From positions 62,001 through 126,000 of the forward strand of contig CANKMW010000004.1 in NCBI GenBank assembly GCA_947483555.1: 64,000 nucleotides of DNA. Reading direction: 5' to 3'. Made by a program: the position numbers and the translations under genes. The notes below the pieces were generated by a model. The model worked only from the letters and a program-made list of their open reading frames with translations, searched no databases and was not told the origin of the DNA. This DNA is from Myxococcales bacterium (lineage in GTDB: Bacteria; Myxococcota_A; Polyangia; Haliangiales; Haliangiaceae). Shown here one piece after another: positions 33,221 through 42,217 of this stretch (the stretch's first letter is position 1; the number at the start of each line of letters is the position of its first letter).

Positions 33221-34807
33221 ATGGCCGACGACGCCCCGACTCCAAACCCAGCGCAGCAGTTGACGAGGCAGGTGCGCGCCCAGTGGCAGCAGATGCCTCG
33301 ACCGGCTCGCCTCGGCGGGATCGCGATCGCGATCGTGGTGCTCGGCGCAGCCGCGTGGATGGGGCTGGCCGGGGGCGGCGACGCCTGGCGGCCGGTGGTG
33401 GTGTCGCTGCCGCCCGAGGACGCGTCCGAGCTGTCGGCCGTGCTGGCGAGTCGCGGCATCCCGCAGCGCATCGGTGCCGGCGGGCGCAGCGTCGAGGTCC
33501 CCGAGGCGCGCCTGGCCGAGGCCCGGGTCGCCGCTGCGGCCGCCGGACTCCCCCGCGGCGGCGTCGGGTTCGAGCTCTTCGAGGGCGTCTCGCTCGGCCA
33601 ATCGAGCTTCGCCGAGCAGGTCAACTACCGCCGAGCGCTGCAAGGCGAACTGGCGCGTAGCATCGCGGCGCTGGCTCCGATCGAGGGCGCGCGCGTCCAC
33701 GTGGCGCTCGGCAAGCGCTCGGTCTTCAAGGATGCCGACGAGCCGGCCAGTGCGTCCGTCGCGCTGCGGCTCCGACCCGGCGCGCGGCTGACGCCCGACC
33801 AGGTGCGTGGCGTGATGCAGCTGGTGGCCGCATCGGTCGACGGCATGGCCGCCGACAAGGTGGTGGTGGTCGATCAGCACGGCGAGGTGCTGTCGGACGA
33901 CGATCACGGCGGGCGGACCGATCAGGCGGCGATCGAGACCGCGATCGCCGCCCGCGTGCGCGCGATCCTCGAGAGGATCGTGGGTCCCGGTCACGTCGCG
34001 GTGGTGGCGTCGGTCGAGATGGATCGCCGCCGGGTCAGTCTCTCCGAGGAGCTCTTCGACAAGGATCGCACCGCGGTGCGTAGCGAGACCCGGATCGGCG
34101 GCGCGAACGTCCCCGGTGCCGCCGTCACCGGTGGCATCGCCGGGGTCCAGGGCAACCTGCCCGGCGCCCCAGCCGCCGGCGGTGGCGGGACGGCGGCTGG
34201 CCGCGGTGGAGACGGCTCGACGACCACCAACTACGAGGTGTCGCGGATCGTGAGGCAGGTCGACGAACCGGTCGAGAAGGTCGCCCGCTTGCACCTCGCG
34301 ATCCTCGTCGACCACCGTGCTGACCAGGACGGCAACCTGGAGCCGTTACCGCAGCCCGAGCTCGATCAACTGGCTCAGCTCGCGCGGCAGGCGGCCGGCT
34401 TCGACCCTGGCCGCGGCGACGCCATCGAGATCCGCTCGTTTGCGTTCATCCCCGATGAGGCGATCGCGCCGGTCCCGTCCCCGAAGCCGCGCGGGCTGCC
34501 CGTGCCGCTGCCGATCGTCGGCGGCGGAGCCGCGGTCCTGGCGGTGATCGCGGCGCTGTGGATCACGCGCCGCCGCGGTAGGCGACAGCCGGCTCCGCTC
34601 GCGCTGCCCGCGCCGCTCGCCGAGGTCGAGCGCGCGCTCGCCGCCCGCACCCAGGATCCGCGCGCGGTCCTGCCGCCTCCGCTGCCGTCGCCGCAGCGCT
34701 CGCTCGAGGAGCGCGTCATCGGCGCGGTGCGCTCCGACCTGCCGCGGACCGCGCGCGTCCTCGCCGGCTGGCTGGGCCAGCCCGACCCCCGCCCCGGGAA
34801 GTCATGA
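33221..34807 (+). CDS. fliF: Flagellar MS-ring protein FliF
   Basis: The 528-residue MS-ring protein has membrane segments near 34-52 and 425-450. The ring-building motif domains lie between: VSLPPEDASELSAVLASRGIPQRI, RRALQGELARSIAALAPIEGARVHVAL, KVVVVDQHGEVLS. The C-terminal tail (LEERVIGAVRSDLPRTARVLAGWL) is the FliG-binding helix. The ring houses the export gate. Its stop overlaps the fliG start by 4 bp. Confidence 0.95.
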   Translation: MADDAPTPNPAQQLTRQVRAQWQQMPRPARLGGIAIAIVVLGAAAWMGLAGGGDAWRPVVVSLPPEDASELSAVLASRGIPQRIGAGGRSVEVPEARLAEARVAAAAAGLPRGGVGFELFEGVSLGQSSFAEQVNYRRALQGELARSIAALAPIEGARVHVALGKRSVFKDADEPASASVALRLRPGARLTPDQVRGVMQLVAASVDGMAADKVVVVDQHGEVLSDDDHGGRTDQAAIETAIAARVRAILERIVGPGHVAVVASVEMDRRRVSLSEELFDKDRTAVRSETRIGGANVPGAAVTGGIAGVQGNLPGAPAAGGGGTAAGRGGDGSTTTNYEVSRIVRQVDEPVEKVARLHLAILVDHRADQDGNLEPLPQPELDQLAQLARQAAGFDPGRGDAIEIRSFAFIPDEAIAPVPSPKPRGLPVPLPIVGGGAAVLAVIAALWITRRRGRRQPAPLALPAPLAEVERALAARTQDPRAVLPPPLPSPQRSLEERVIGAVRSDLPRTARVLAGWLGQPDPRPGKS

Positions 34808-35835
34808 TCCAGGTCGTCACCCGCCTCGGCACTCCGATTGGCCCCCGCCACAAGGCCGCGATCGCCGTGCTGGCGCTCGACGACCAGCTCGCCGGGCAGG
34901 TCATGGCGGAGCTCGACGACGTCCAGCTGCGCTCGCTCGCTGCGGCCGTCGATGACCTCGATCTCGTCCCTGCCGACACCCTGATCGGTGTCCTCGAAGA
35001 GCTCGAGATCGCGCTCAACGGTCCGCTGTCGGTGGCGCGCAGTGGCGGCGGCGCCTACCTGCGCCAGCTCGCGGCCAGGTCGCTGGGCGAGGACCGCGCG
35101 CGTCGGTTGTTCGCGCCTCCTGTCGAGGAGCCGCCGCCGATGCCGATCGAGCAGCTGCGCAGCGCCCGAACGCAGGCGCTCGCCGACCTCCTGATCGAGG
35201 AGCACCCGCAGATCGCGGCCGTGGTGCTGACCCAGCTGCCGGCGGCCACGGCCGCGCGCGTGCTCGCGGTCATGCCGCCCGACGCCGCGGCCGACCTGGC
35301 GACCCGGCTGGCTGCGCTCGACGAGATCCCCGACCGCGCGGTCCTCGAGGCGTCCGAGTCGCTGGTCCGCGCGCTCGCCGCATCGGGAGGCCTGGCGTCG
35401 TCAGATCGGCGCTCCGACTTCGACGGCCTGGCCTTCGCGGCGTCGATCGTCAACGAGATGAACGGCGACAACGGCGACGCGCTCCTCGACCGCATGGCAG
35501 CCCTCGACGAGGGCGCCGCGTCGCGCGTCCGCGAGGCGATGTTCACCTTCGAGGATCTCCTTCGTATCGACACCCGCTCGATGGCTCCGCTCCTGCGCGG
35601 CGTGCAGAGCGACACCATGATCATCGCGCTCCAGACCGCGGGCGACGCCCTTCGCAATCACTTCTTCGCCGGGCTGTCGCAGCGCGCCGCGGCGACGTTG
35701 CGGGACGACCTCGCCTCGGGGGCGCCGCGCCGGGTCGCCGAGGTCGAGGCCGCCCAGCGCGAGATCATCGAGACCGCAATGCGGCTGGCAGCCGAAGGCT
35801 CGCTGCAGCTGCCGCCGCGTGGAGGCGTTGCGTGA
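34804..35835 (+). CDS. fliG: Flagellar motor switch protein FliG
   Basis: The 343-residue switch protein has an N-terminal FliF-binding region, a middle domain with the EEHPQIAAVVL motif (~137) and a C-terminal torque helix region (AMFTFEDLLRIDTRSMAPLLRGV). It converts MotA contact into rotation and switching. The N-terminal part is more divergent than the C-terminal part. ATGA overlap with fliF and 4-bp overlap with fliH. Confidence 0.93.
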   Translation: MIQVVTRLGTPIGPRHKAAIAVLALDDQLAGQVMAELDDVQLRSLAAAVDDLDLVPADTLIGVLEELEIALNGPLSVARSGGGAYLRQLAARSLGEDRARRLFAPPVEEPPPMPIEQLRSARTQALADLLIEEHPQIAAVVLTQLPAATAARVLAVMPPDAAADLATRLAALDEIPDRAVLEASESLVRALAASGGLASSDRRSDFDGLAFAASIVNEMNGDNGDALLDRMAALDEGAASRVREAMFTFEDLLRIDTRSMAPLLRGVQSDTMIIALQTAGDALRNHFFAGLSQRAAATLRDDLASGAPRRVAEVEAAQREIIETAMRLAAEGSLQLPPRGGVA

Positions 35836-36569
35836 GCGGACGTTCGCCGTGGCTTGGCAACCGCAGCAGCGGCAGCGTACCGTTCGGAGCCACGCTGTCC
35901 AGGCTCGGTGGGCCGGCACCGCGATCGTGGGTGGGCGGTACGGCGGACGGTGACGCTGGCGCCGACACCGGTGCCCTCCCGGCCCCCGGTGCGAGTCGGT
36001 CTTCCTGTGGCAGATGCAACGACTTCGCCGACGGTCGTGCCGACCTGGCGCAGGCCAAGGTCGACGCGATCGCGCTTGGCCGCGCCGAGGGCCTGGCCGA
36101 GACCGCCCGCGCCCGCGACCGCCTGGCCGCGGCCGCTGCCGCGATCACCCGTGCACGTGCCGAACGAGACCACTCGGTCACCGAGCTGATCATCGACGTC
36201 GCGCTGGGCCTGTGCGCCGAGCTCGCGCCGGCCGCGGCGGCGATCGACCGGCGCGGCCTCGCGCAACTCGTGAGCCGCGCCCTGGCCCAGGCCGGCGCGG
36301 GCGCACCTGGCGGGGCCCGCGACCTGGTCCTGCGCATGTGTGCCGACGACGTGGCTGCCGTCGGTAGCCAGCTGCCGAGCGGTGTCGTGTGCGAGGTCGG
36401 CGCGGATCTGGTCCACGGCGAGGTCTGGGTCGAGGCCGCACGGCTGGTCGTCGATGGACGCTGGGCACCGCGGCTCAACGCGCTGCGCGAACCGCTGGTC
36501 GCACTGGTGCGCGCGGCCGAACCGGCCTTCGAGCTCGCCACCGATGAGGACACCGGTGATGGCGCCTGA
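35832..36569 (+). CDS. fliH: FliH-like flagellar export ATPase regulator
   Basis: The 245-residue protein lies in the fliH position between fliG and fliI. The N-terminal ~70 residues are low-complexity Gly/Ser/Pro. A coiled Ala/Arg-rich helix (~80-140) and the FliH C-terminal segment (ELIIDVALGLCAELAPAAAAIDRRGLAQLVSRAL, then GEVWVEAARLVVDGRWAPRLNALREPL) support the call. It would form the FliH2FliI stator of the export ATPase. The GTG start overlaps fliG. Confidence 0.75.
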   Translation: MSGRSPWLGNRSSGSVPFGATLSRLGGPAPRSWVGGTADGDAGADTGALPAPGASRSSCGRCNDFADGRADLAQAKVDAIALGRAEGLAETARARDRLAAAAAAITRARAERDHSVTELIIDVALGLCAELAPAAAAIDRRGLAQLVSRALAQAGAGAPGGARDLVLRMCADDVAAVGSQLPSGVVCEVGADLVHGEVWVEAARLVVDGRWAPRLNALREPLVALVRAAEPAFELATDEDTGDGA

Positions 36570-37956
36570 TTCCACGAAGGTGGCCGACCCCTACGACCGC
36601 CAGAGCCGTCGGATCCCGACGCTGCTCGAACCGGAGCTCGCTTGCAGCCCCTTGAAGGCGCAGCTCGCGACGCTGGCACGGCGGGGCGGCGGCCCGGTGG
36701 TCGGCGGGCGTGTCCTCGAGGTCGCCGGCCTGGTCGTGCGGATCTCCGGCTTCCCGGTGCGCGTCGGCGACATCGTCGAGCTCGACGCCGGGTCCGAGGG
36801 AGCGCTGCCCTGCGAGGTGGTTGGCTTCCGCGGCGATGACCTGCTCGCGGTGCCGCTGGGTGCGGCCAGGACCATCACGCCCGGCGCTCCGGTCTGGCGC
36901 TGCGGGGCCCGCTCGCAGGTCGCGGTCGGCGACGCGCTGCTCGGCCGCTTCATCGACCCGTTCGGCGTGCCGATCGACGGCGGGCCGCGGCCGGTGGCGC
37001 TCGAGCGGATGCCAGTCGAGGGTGCCCCGCTCGCGATCGCGCAGCGCGCCCAGGTCGAGCAGCGTTTCGCCACCGGCGTGCGCGTGATCGACGGGCTGCT
37101 GCCGTGCGGCCGCGGCCAGCGGGTCGGCATCTTCGCCGGCGCCGGCTGCGGCAAGAGCGTGCTGGTCGAGCAGATCGCCAACCACAGCGATGCCGACGTG
37201 GTCGTGATCGGACTGATCGGTGAGCGAGGGCGCGAGGTCCGCGAGCTGATGTCGTCGCCACGCCGCGACCGCATCGTCGCGGTGGTGGCGACCGCTGACC
37301 GCTCGCCCCGCGAGCGCGTTCGCGGCGCCGCGGTCGCCTCGGCGATCGCCGAGTGGTTTCGTGGCCAGGGCAAGCACGTGCTGCTCGTGATCGACTCGCT
37401 CACCCGCTACGCCATGGCGCTGCGCGAGATCGGGCTCTCGCTGGGCGAACCACCGGCGACCAAGGGCTACCCGCCGAGCGTGTTCGCGGCCCTGCCTCGC
37501 TTGCTCGAGCGGGTGGCACCGTCGGCGACTGGTGGCTCGATCACGGGCTTCTACACCGTGCTGGTCGAGGGCGACGACCTCGCCGATCCGATCGCCGACT
37601 CGGCGCGCTCGCTGCTCGACGCCCACGTCGTGCTCGCCCGCGACCTTGCCGACCGCGGCCACTTTCCGGCGGTCGACGTGCTGGCCAGCGCGTCGCGGGT
37701 CGCCCGTCGGGTCGCCGGACGCGACGCCTGTGGCCTCGCCGAGCGCGCCCGTGGCGTCCTGGCGACCCGCCGGCAGGCGCTCGAGTTGCAGGCGCTCGGC
37801 GCCTACGCCCCGGGGACCAACCCGGAGATGGATCGCGCCCTGGTGGCGGGCCAGCGCCTCGACGCCTGGGCGCGACAGAGCCCCGACGACGCCGTGGCGT
37901 GGACCGAAAGCCTGCGCGGCCTCGCCGCCGCCCTGGGAGAGGAACCCTCGACATGA
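36559..37956 (+). CDS. fliI: Flagellar export ATPase FliI
   Basis: The 465-residue ATPase has Walker A GAGCGKS (~193), IGLIGERGREVREL, LLVIDSLTRYAMALREIGL and GYPPSVFAALPRLLERVA. It is the cytoplasmic hexamer that helps unfold substrates for the flagellar type III exporter. The ATG at 36559 overlaps the fliH end by 11 bp. The Walker A is GAGCGKS instead of the usual GGSGVGKS, but the lysine and serine are kept. Confidence 0.96.
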   Translation: MAPDSTKVADPYDRQSRRIPTLLEPELACSPLKAQLATLARRGGGPVVGGRVLEVAGLVVRISGFPVRVGDIVELDAGSEGALPCEVVGFRGDDLLAVPLGAARTITPGAPVWRCGARSQVAVGDALLGRFIDPFGVPIDGGPRPVALERMPVEGAPLAIAQRAQVEQRFATGVRVIDGLLPCGRGQRVGIFAGAGCGKSVLVEQIANHSDADVVVIGLIGERGREVRELMSSPRRDRIVAVVATADRSPRERVRGAAVASAIAEWFRGQGKHVLLVIDSLTRYAMALREIGLSLGEPPATKGYPPSVFAALPRLLERVAPSATGGSITGFYTVLVEGDDLADPIADSARSLLDAHVVLARDLADRGHFPAVDVLASASRVARRVAGRDACGLAERARGVLATRRQALELQALGAYAPGTNPEMDRALVAGQRLDAWARQSPDDAVAWTESLRGLAAALGEEPST

Positions 37957-38390
37957 CCCTCCGTCCCCGTACCATCCGCGCCGCGATGATCGCGCGCACC
38001 AGCTTGCGCGACGCCGCCGCCGCCGCCGAGGCGCGCGCGCAGTCCGAGGACGCCGCGGCGCGGCGCGCCGCCGAGCGCACGGCCGCCGAACTCGACCAGG
38101 CGATCGCGAGGGCCAGCACTCGTCTGGCGCACAGCGGCAGCGTCGCCGAACTGTGCCGGATCGCGGAGGAGCTCGACGCCGACCGCGCCGCGGTGCTCGA
38201 TGCTGGGCAGGTCCGCGCCAGGGCCGCGGCGGCGCTCAACCGCGCCATCGACGATCTGCGCCAGCGCGCGCGGCAGCTGCGCACCGTCGAGCGCGCTCTC
38301 GACACGCTGCTCGACCACCGCGCGGTGACCGCCGCGCGCGACGAGCAGCGCCTGACCGACGACCTCGGCAGCCGGAGGCGCGAGCCATGA
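37953..38390 (+). CDS. fliJ: FliJ-like export chaperone-escort protein
   Basis: The 145-residue, almost fully helical protein is rich in Ala, Arg and Glu (ARAQSEDAAARRAAERTAAELDQAI, DLRQRARQLRTVERALDTLL), a coiled-coil pattern typical of FliJ. Identification rests mainly on position between fliI and fliK and on 4-bp overlaps at both ends. FliJ forms the stalk that links FliI to FlhA. Confidence 0.72.
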   Translation: MTLRPRTIRAAMIARTSLRDAAAAAEARAQSEDAAARRAAERTAAELDQAIARASTRLAHSGSVAELCRIAEELDADRAAVLDAGQVRARAAAALNRAIDDLRQRARQLRTVERALDTLLDHRAVTAARDEQRLTDDLGSRRREP

Positions 38391-39385
38391 GGATCGCCGC
38401 CGCTGCGCCATCATCCGCAGACCTCGCGCCGCGGGCGCGCGACCGAGACGCGGATCCGACTCGAGGGGAGGATTTCGCCGACGCCATGGAGCAGGCGCGG
38501 CCGCGGGCGCGCGACCCACGCTCGCCGACGGCGCGCGATGAGGCCGGGATCGCCGCGCCGGCGCCGGCGCCGGCGCCGGCGCCCGCACCCGCACCCGCAC
38601 CCGCACCCGCACCCGCGCCCGCACCCGCGCCCGCACCCACACCCGCACCCGCACCCGCACCCGCACCCGCAAGCTCGGCCGTGGCCGCGAGGGCACCCGT
38701 GCCCGCGACCGCTGCCACCGCCGCCGCCGTGACCGCCGCCGGCAACGCGAACCCCAACGGGCCGGCCTTCACGCTCGTCGGCGCGATCGCCGTCGAGGCC
38801 GAGGCGGCGAGCGATGACGGGCTCGCCCCGACCGCCGCGGACGTCTCGACGGCGGCCGCGCTGACGGCACCGCCGGACGCGACCGCGACGACGACGACGA
38901 CGACGACGACGGGCGCGCCCGCGCCGGTCGCAGATCCGCCGTCGCCCGCCGCCTCGGCCCAGGTCCCGCCGCCGCAGCCCGGCGCTATCGACGTGGCCCC
39001 GCCCGCGGAGTCCGCCGACTGGGCCGAGGTCCCCGATCCGTCCATCGCCGCACCGGTGTCCCGCGTCCGCCTGGTCCTCGAGCACGACCACGAGCGCGTC
39101 GTCGTCTCGGTAGCGCTCCGTCATGGCACCGTCGACGTCGCGATCCGCACCGGCAACGTCGATCTCGCGACCGCCGTGGCCCGGTCACTCGACGAGCTCG
39201 ACACCGCGCTGCGCGGGCACGGCCTGGCGCTCGGCGACCTCGCGGCCGGCGATCAGCGCGCGCCGCAGCCGGCGCCGCCGCGGCCACGCGCGGCCGGCGC
39301 GCTCCTCGTCCGTGACGACGACCCAGGAGTGCAGGTGCCCGAAGGCGCCAGCCTCGTCGATCCGCGCCTGCGCGCCCGCGCCTAG
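38387..39385 (+). CDS. fliK: FliK-like hook-length control protein, low-complexity linker
   Basis: The 332-residue protein ends in a FliK C-terminal-like domain (~225-295): VSRVRLVLEHDHERVVVSVALRHGTVDVAIRTGNVDLATAVARSLDELDTAL. The N-terminal two thirds is a disordered ruler-like region with about 19 Ala-Pro units and a run of eight Thr. FliK measures the hook and switches export specificity. Position between fliJ and flgD supports the call. Confidence 0.75.
   Translation: MRIAAAAPSSADLAPRARDRDADPTRGEDFADAMEQARPRARDPRSPTARDEAGIAAPAPAPAPAPAPAPAPAPAPAPAPAPAPTPAPAPAPAPASSAVAARAPVPATAATAAAVTAAGNANPNGPAFTLVGAIAVEAEAASDDGLAPTAADVSTAAALTAPPDATATTTTTTTTGAPAPVADPPSPAASAQVPPPQPGAIDVAPPAESADWAEVPDPSIAAPVSRVRLVLEHDHERVVVSVALRHGTVDVAIRTGNVDLATAVARSLDELDTALRGHGLALGDLAAGDQRAPQPAPPRPRAAGALLVRDDDPGVQVPEGASLVDPRLRARA
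38555..38671 (+). repeat. Ala-Pro encoding 6-bp repeats in fliK
   Basis: About nineteen GC(G/A/C)CC(G/C) units encode (AP)n, with one Thr replacing Ala. The tract starts with GCGCCG units and shifts to GCACCC, so it arose by local duplication of at least two unit variants. Copy-number change would alter the length of the ruler region of FliK. Confidence 0.85.
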
Positions 39386-39393
39386 GAGATCCC

Positions 39394-40077
39394 ATGATCG
39401 AACCCACCTCGTCCCTCCAGAACTTGCTCGGCAGCTCGACTCCCGGCACGACCGGGGCCACCTCGCCGGCAGCCGCCGCCAGCCGCGACCAGTTCCTGCG
39501 CTTGTTCGTGGCGCAGCTCGAGAACCAGAACCCGCTCGACCCGCAGTCGGGAGCCGACATGGTCGCGCAGCTCGCGCAGTTCTCGTCCCTCGAGCAGGCG
39601 GTGGAGACCAACCGTCGCCTCGCCGACATGGTCGCGGCCCAGGACGCCGCCGGTAGCGCCGCGCTCGCCGATCTGGTCGGTCGCGAGGTCACCGCCGACG
39701 CGTCGAGTCTGAGCCTCGACGGTCCGCCGCCGTCACTCGAGATCGACGCCGACGGCGCCATCGCGAGCGGCGAGGTGATCGTCCGTTCGGCCTCGGGTGC
39801 CGAGGTGCGCCGCCTCCCGATCGGTGCCGGCACCGCGCCGCTGGTGATCGCCTGGGACGGCACCGACGCCAGCGGCGTCCCGCTGGCGCCCGGCACCTAC
39901 ACCGTCGAGGTCACGGCCCGCGGCCGCGACGGCGGCGACGTCCCGGCGCGACCGCGGCTGCGCGGCGTCGTCGACGCCGTCGAGCTCACCCCCGACGGTC
40001 CCCGACTCCGACTCGGCGGCACCCGGATCTCGCCGGCGGCCGTCACCACCATCGCCCGATCCCCAGGAGAGCCATGA
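39394..40077 (+). CDS. flgD: Flagellar hook cap and assembly protein FlgD
   Basis: The 227-residue product's N-terminus NQFLRLFVAQLENQNPLDPQSGADMVAQLAQFSSLEQ is the export-recognition and FlgD signature (first residues rewritten as RDQFLRLF). The middle and C-terminal parts form FlgD beta domains (VIAWDGTDASGVPLAPGTYTVEV). It caps the growing hook. The stop overlaps flgE by 4 bp. Confidence 0.93.
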   Translation: MIEPTSSLQNLLGSSTPGTTGATSPAAAASRDQFLRLFVAQLENQNPLDPQSGADMVAQLAQFSSLEQAVETNRRLADMVAAQDAAGSAALADLVGREVTADASSLSLDGPPPSLEIDADGAIASGEVIVRSASGAEVRRLPIGAGTAPLVIAWDGTDASGVPLAPGTYTVEVTARGRDGGDVPARPRLRGVVDAVELTPDGPRLRLGGTRISPAAVTTIARSPGEP

Positions 40078-41357
40078 GCATCTTGACCAGCCTCTACACC
40101 GGCGCCAGCGGCATGGGCGCCCACGGCGGTGCCATCGGCATCGTCGGTGACAACATCGCCAACGTCTCCACCGTCGGATACAAGCGCGCGCGCGCGGGCT
40201 TCGCCGACGTGCTCGGCGGCAGCCTCCGTGGCCAGCGCCTCGGCGCCGGCGTCCGCCTCGGCGGGGTCGACCAGCAGTTCGAGCAGGGCTCGGTCCAGCA
40301 GACCGGGGGCACGCTCGACCTCGCCATCCGCGGTCGCGGCATGTTCACCGTCAGCGGCACCCACGACGGGCGCAGCGCCCAGTACTACACCCGCGACGGA
40401 CGCTTCGCGCTCGACAACGCCGGCTACGTCGTCGACGCGCGCGGGCTGCGCCTGCAGGGCTACGTCACGGATCCGAGCGGCGTGGCCGCGACCGCGCCCA
40501 GCGACCTGCAGCTCGCCGGCCACGCCAGCCCGCCGGTCGCGACCGCGATCGCCAACGTCTCGCTGAACCTCGACGCGGGCGCGACGCCGCCCGCGGCGTG
40601 GGACCCGGCCAACCCGCAGGCCACCTCGAACTACGCCACCTCGGCGACCGTCTACGACTCGCTCGGGACCGCCCACCGCGTCGACCTGTACTTCCGGGCC
40701 CAGAGCGGTGGCGCGTGGGAGTGGCACGCCATGGTCGACGGCGGCGAGCTGACCGGCGGCACCGCCGGCGTCGCCGCCGAGATCGCGAGCGGCGCGCTGC
40801 AGTTCACGACCGCCGGCGCCCTCGACACCGAGACCACGACCGCGTCCAGCGCCGACTTCGTCGGTGCCACCGCTGGCCAGGCGATCGGGTTCGATTTCGG
40901 CGACGCCATCACCACCGACGCCGGCACCGGGCTGGCCGGCTCGACCCAGTTCGCGGGCGCGTCGGCGGTCAACGCCCTCGACGTCGACGGTCACGGCTTC
41001 GGTGCGCTGGTCGACGTGGTGATCGACGAGGACGGCACCATCGCCGGGGTCTTCGACAACGGCGAGACCCGCGCGCTGGCCCGGGTCGCGCTCGCCATGT
41101 TCGGCAACGAGGAGTCGCTGGCCCGCGCCGGCGACGGCCTGTACGCCGAGACCTCCGCGTCGGGCCAGCCGCTGCTCGCCGCGGCGGCGACCGGCGGCCG
41201 CGGCGCCATCTCCGGCGGAGCGCTCGAGGGGTCGAACGTCGAGCTCGGCGACGAGCTGGTGACGCTGATCGCCTATCAACGGGCGTTCCAGGCCAATGTC
41301 AAGACCGTGACCACGGCCGACGAGATGCTGGCCGAGATCGCGTCGATCAAGCGTTGA
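40074..41357 (+). CDS. flgE: Flagellar hook protein FlgE
   Basis: The 427-residue product has N-terminal rod-type LYTGASGMGAHGGAIGIVGDNIANVSTVGYKRARAGFADVL and the hook motif FEQGSVQQTGGTLDLAIRGRGMFTV. The C-terminal GALEGSNVELGDELVTLIAYQRAFQANVKTVTTADEMLAEIASIKR closes the protein. It polymerises into the hook. Its 3' end overlaps the convergent small gene by 11 bp. This is the last gene of the flgB unit. Confidence 0.96.
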   Translation: MSILTSLYTGASGMGAHGGAIGIVGDNIANVSTVGYKRARAGFADVLGGSLRGQRLGAGVRLGGVDQQFEQGSVQQTGGTLDLAIRGRGMFTVSGTHDGRSAQYYTRDGRFALDNAGYVVDARGLRLQGYVTDPSGVAATAPSDLQLAGHASPPVATAIANVSLNLDAGATPPAAWDPANPQATSNYATSATVYDSLGTAHRVDLYFRAQSGGAWEWHAMVDGGELTGGTAGVAAEIASGALQFTTAGALDTETTTASSADFVGATAGQAIGFDFGDAITTDAGTGLAGSTQFAGASAVNALDVDGHGFGALVDVVIDEDGTIAGVFDNGETRALARVALAMFGNEESLARAGDGLYAETSASGQPLLAAAATGGRGAISGGALEGSNVELGDELVTLIAYQRAFQANVKTVTTADEMLAEIASIKR

Positions 41358-41547
41358 TCGATCGCACGAGCTCGGCGGTCTGCCGCACTCCGACCGCGGC
41401 GCATTTCCTCGCATCAGGGTCAGCGAGCAGGCCCAGCAGGCGCTGGACCACCGCGGGTACGGTGGCGGCGATCTCCAGCTTGTCGACCGCCTGCTCGAAC
41501 GGCGTCATCATCGTGATGTTCGGACCCCGGCTCGGGATGACCTTCAT
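41347..41547 (-). CDS. Small protein (66 aa) of unknown function
   Basis: The ATG at 41547 overlaps the TGA of the upstream MshEN/receiver remnant (ATGA). The product MKVIPSRGPNITMMTPFEQAVDKLEIAATVPAVVQRLLGLL continues to 66 residues with a helical C-terminal half. It is not a fragment of that remnant, because a stop lies between. No family is recognised. It is convergent with flgE and shares 11 bp with its end. Last gene of the kinase operon. Confidence 0.45.
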   Translation of the reverse strand: MKVIPSRGPNITMMTPFEQAVDKLEIAATVPAVVQRLLGLLADPDARKCAAVGVRQTAELVRSINA

Positions 41548-42217
41548 GCCAAGCTCCAGCGGTGGGCGCTGGCGCTGGCCACCAGGCCGCACGCGTCGCC
41601 GAGAGCCTCGCCGAGCCTGAGCTGGGCGATCGCTTTCAGCAGGTAGGCTCGCACGCCGGCGGCGCGCGCAGCGACGATGGTCTCGCGCGCCGTCACCGCG
41701 CTGACCACGACCACCCACGGCGACAGGCCGAGGCGAGCCAGCGCCTCCAGTAGCCATCACCTTGATCCGCGGACACCACCAGCGGCGACAGGGCGACCGG
41801 ATAGCGTGGTCCCTCGCGCAGCACGCCGGAAGGCGGCGAGCTGGGTCGGGTCGACGACCGCGACATAGACCTCGCCGTCGGCGTTGCACAGGGGCAACAG
41901 CTGGTGCCTGCGAGCCACCTCCTCGGGGACGCGGGCGAGCAGCGCCCGATCGATGGCGAAGTCGGCGATGCGCGCGGAGGCCAGACCGAAATGGGCGGCC
42001 ACGCTCGACCCATGAGGCCTCGTCGATCGCGCCGCCCTCCACCAGCAGCCAGGCCGGCCGCGGCTCACGGGCGCTCAAGGCGACGGATCATCTCGTCGAG
42101 CTGAGCCGCGTTCAGTCGCCCCTCGACGATCAGCGCCTGGCCGAGCCGACGTGCGAGACCGCCGACGTTCCCGCCAGCGCCACCGGCGAACGCACCGCCG
42201 CGCCGCTCACCCGGCAC
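41544..42217 (-). pseudogene. Frameshifted MshEN-domain plus receiver-like protein remnant
   Basis: Conserved blocks of one protein appear in order but in changing frames. They are RLGQALIVEGRLNAAQLDEMIRRLE, PAWLLVEGGAIDEASW, VAAHFGLASARIADFAIDRALLARVPEEVARR plus LCNADGEVYVAVVDPTQLAAF, REGPRYPVALSPLVVSADQG, and a receiver-like block LSPWVVVVSAVTARETIVAARAAGVRAYLLK. The first four make an MshEN (GspE N-terminal) domain, a c-di-GMP-binding fold in other proteins. At least four single-base shifts separate them. The GTG at 42217 is the likely original start, overlapping the zinc-ribbon gene. Decay or clustered sequencing errors are both possible. Confidence 0.6.

Noticed and set aside
41347..42078. 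One continuous 243-residue minus-strand gene beside flgE
   Set aside because: Its middle is an out-of-frame Arg/Gly-rich reading of the MshEN/receiver remnant; only the two ends carry real coding blocks, and the last 66 residues have their own ATG.
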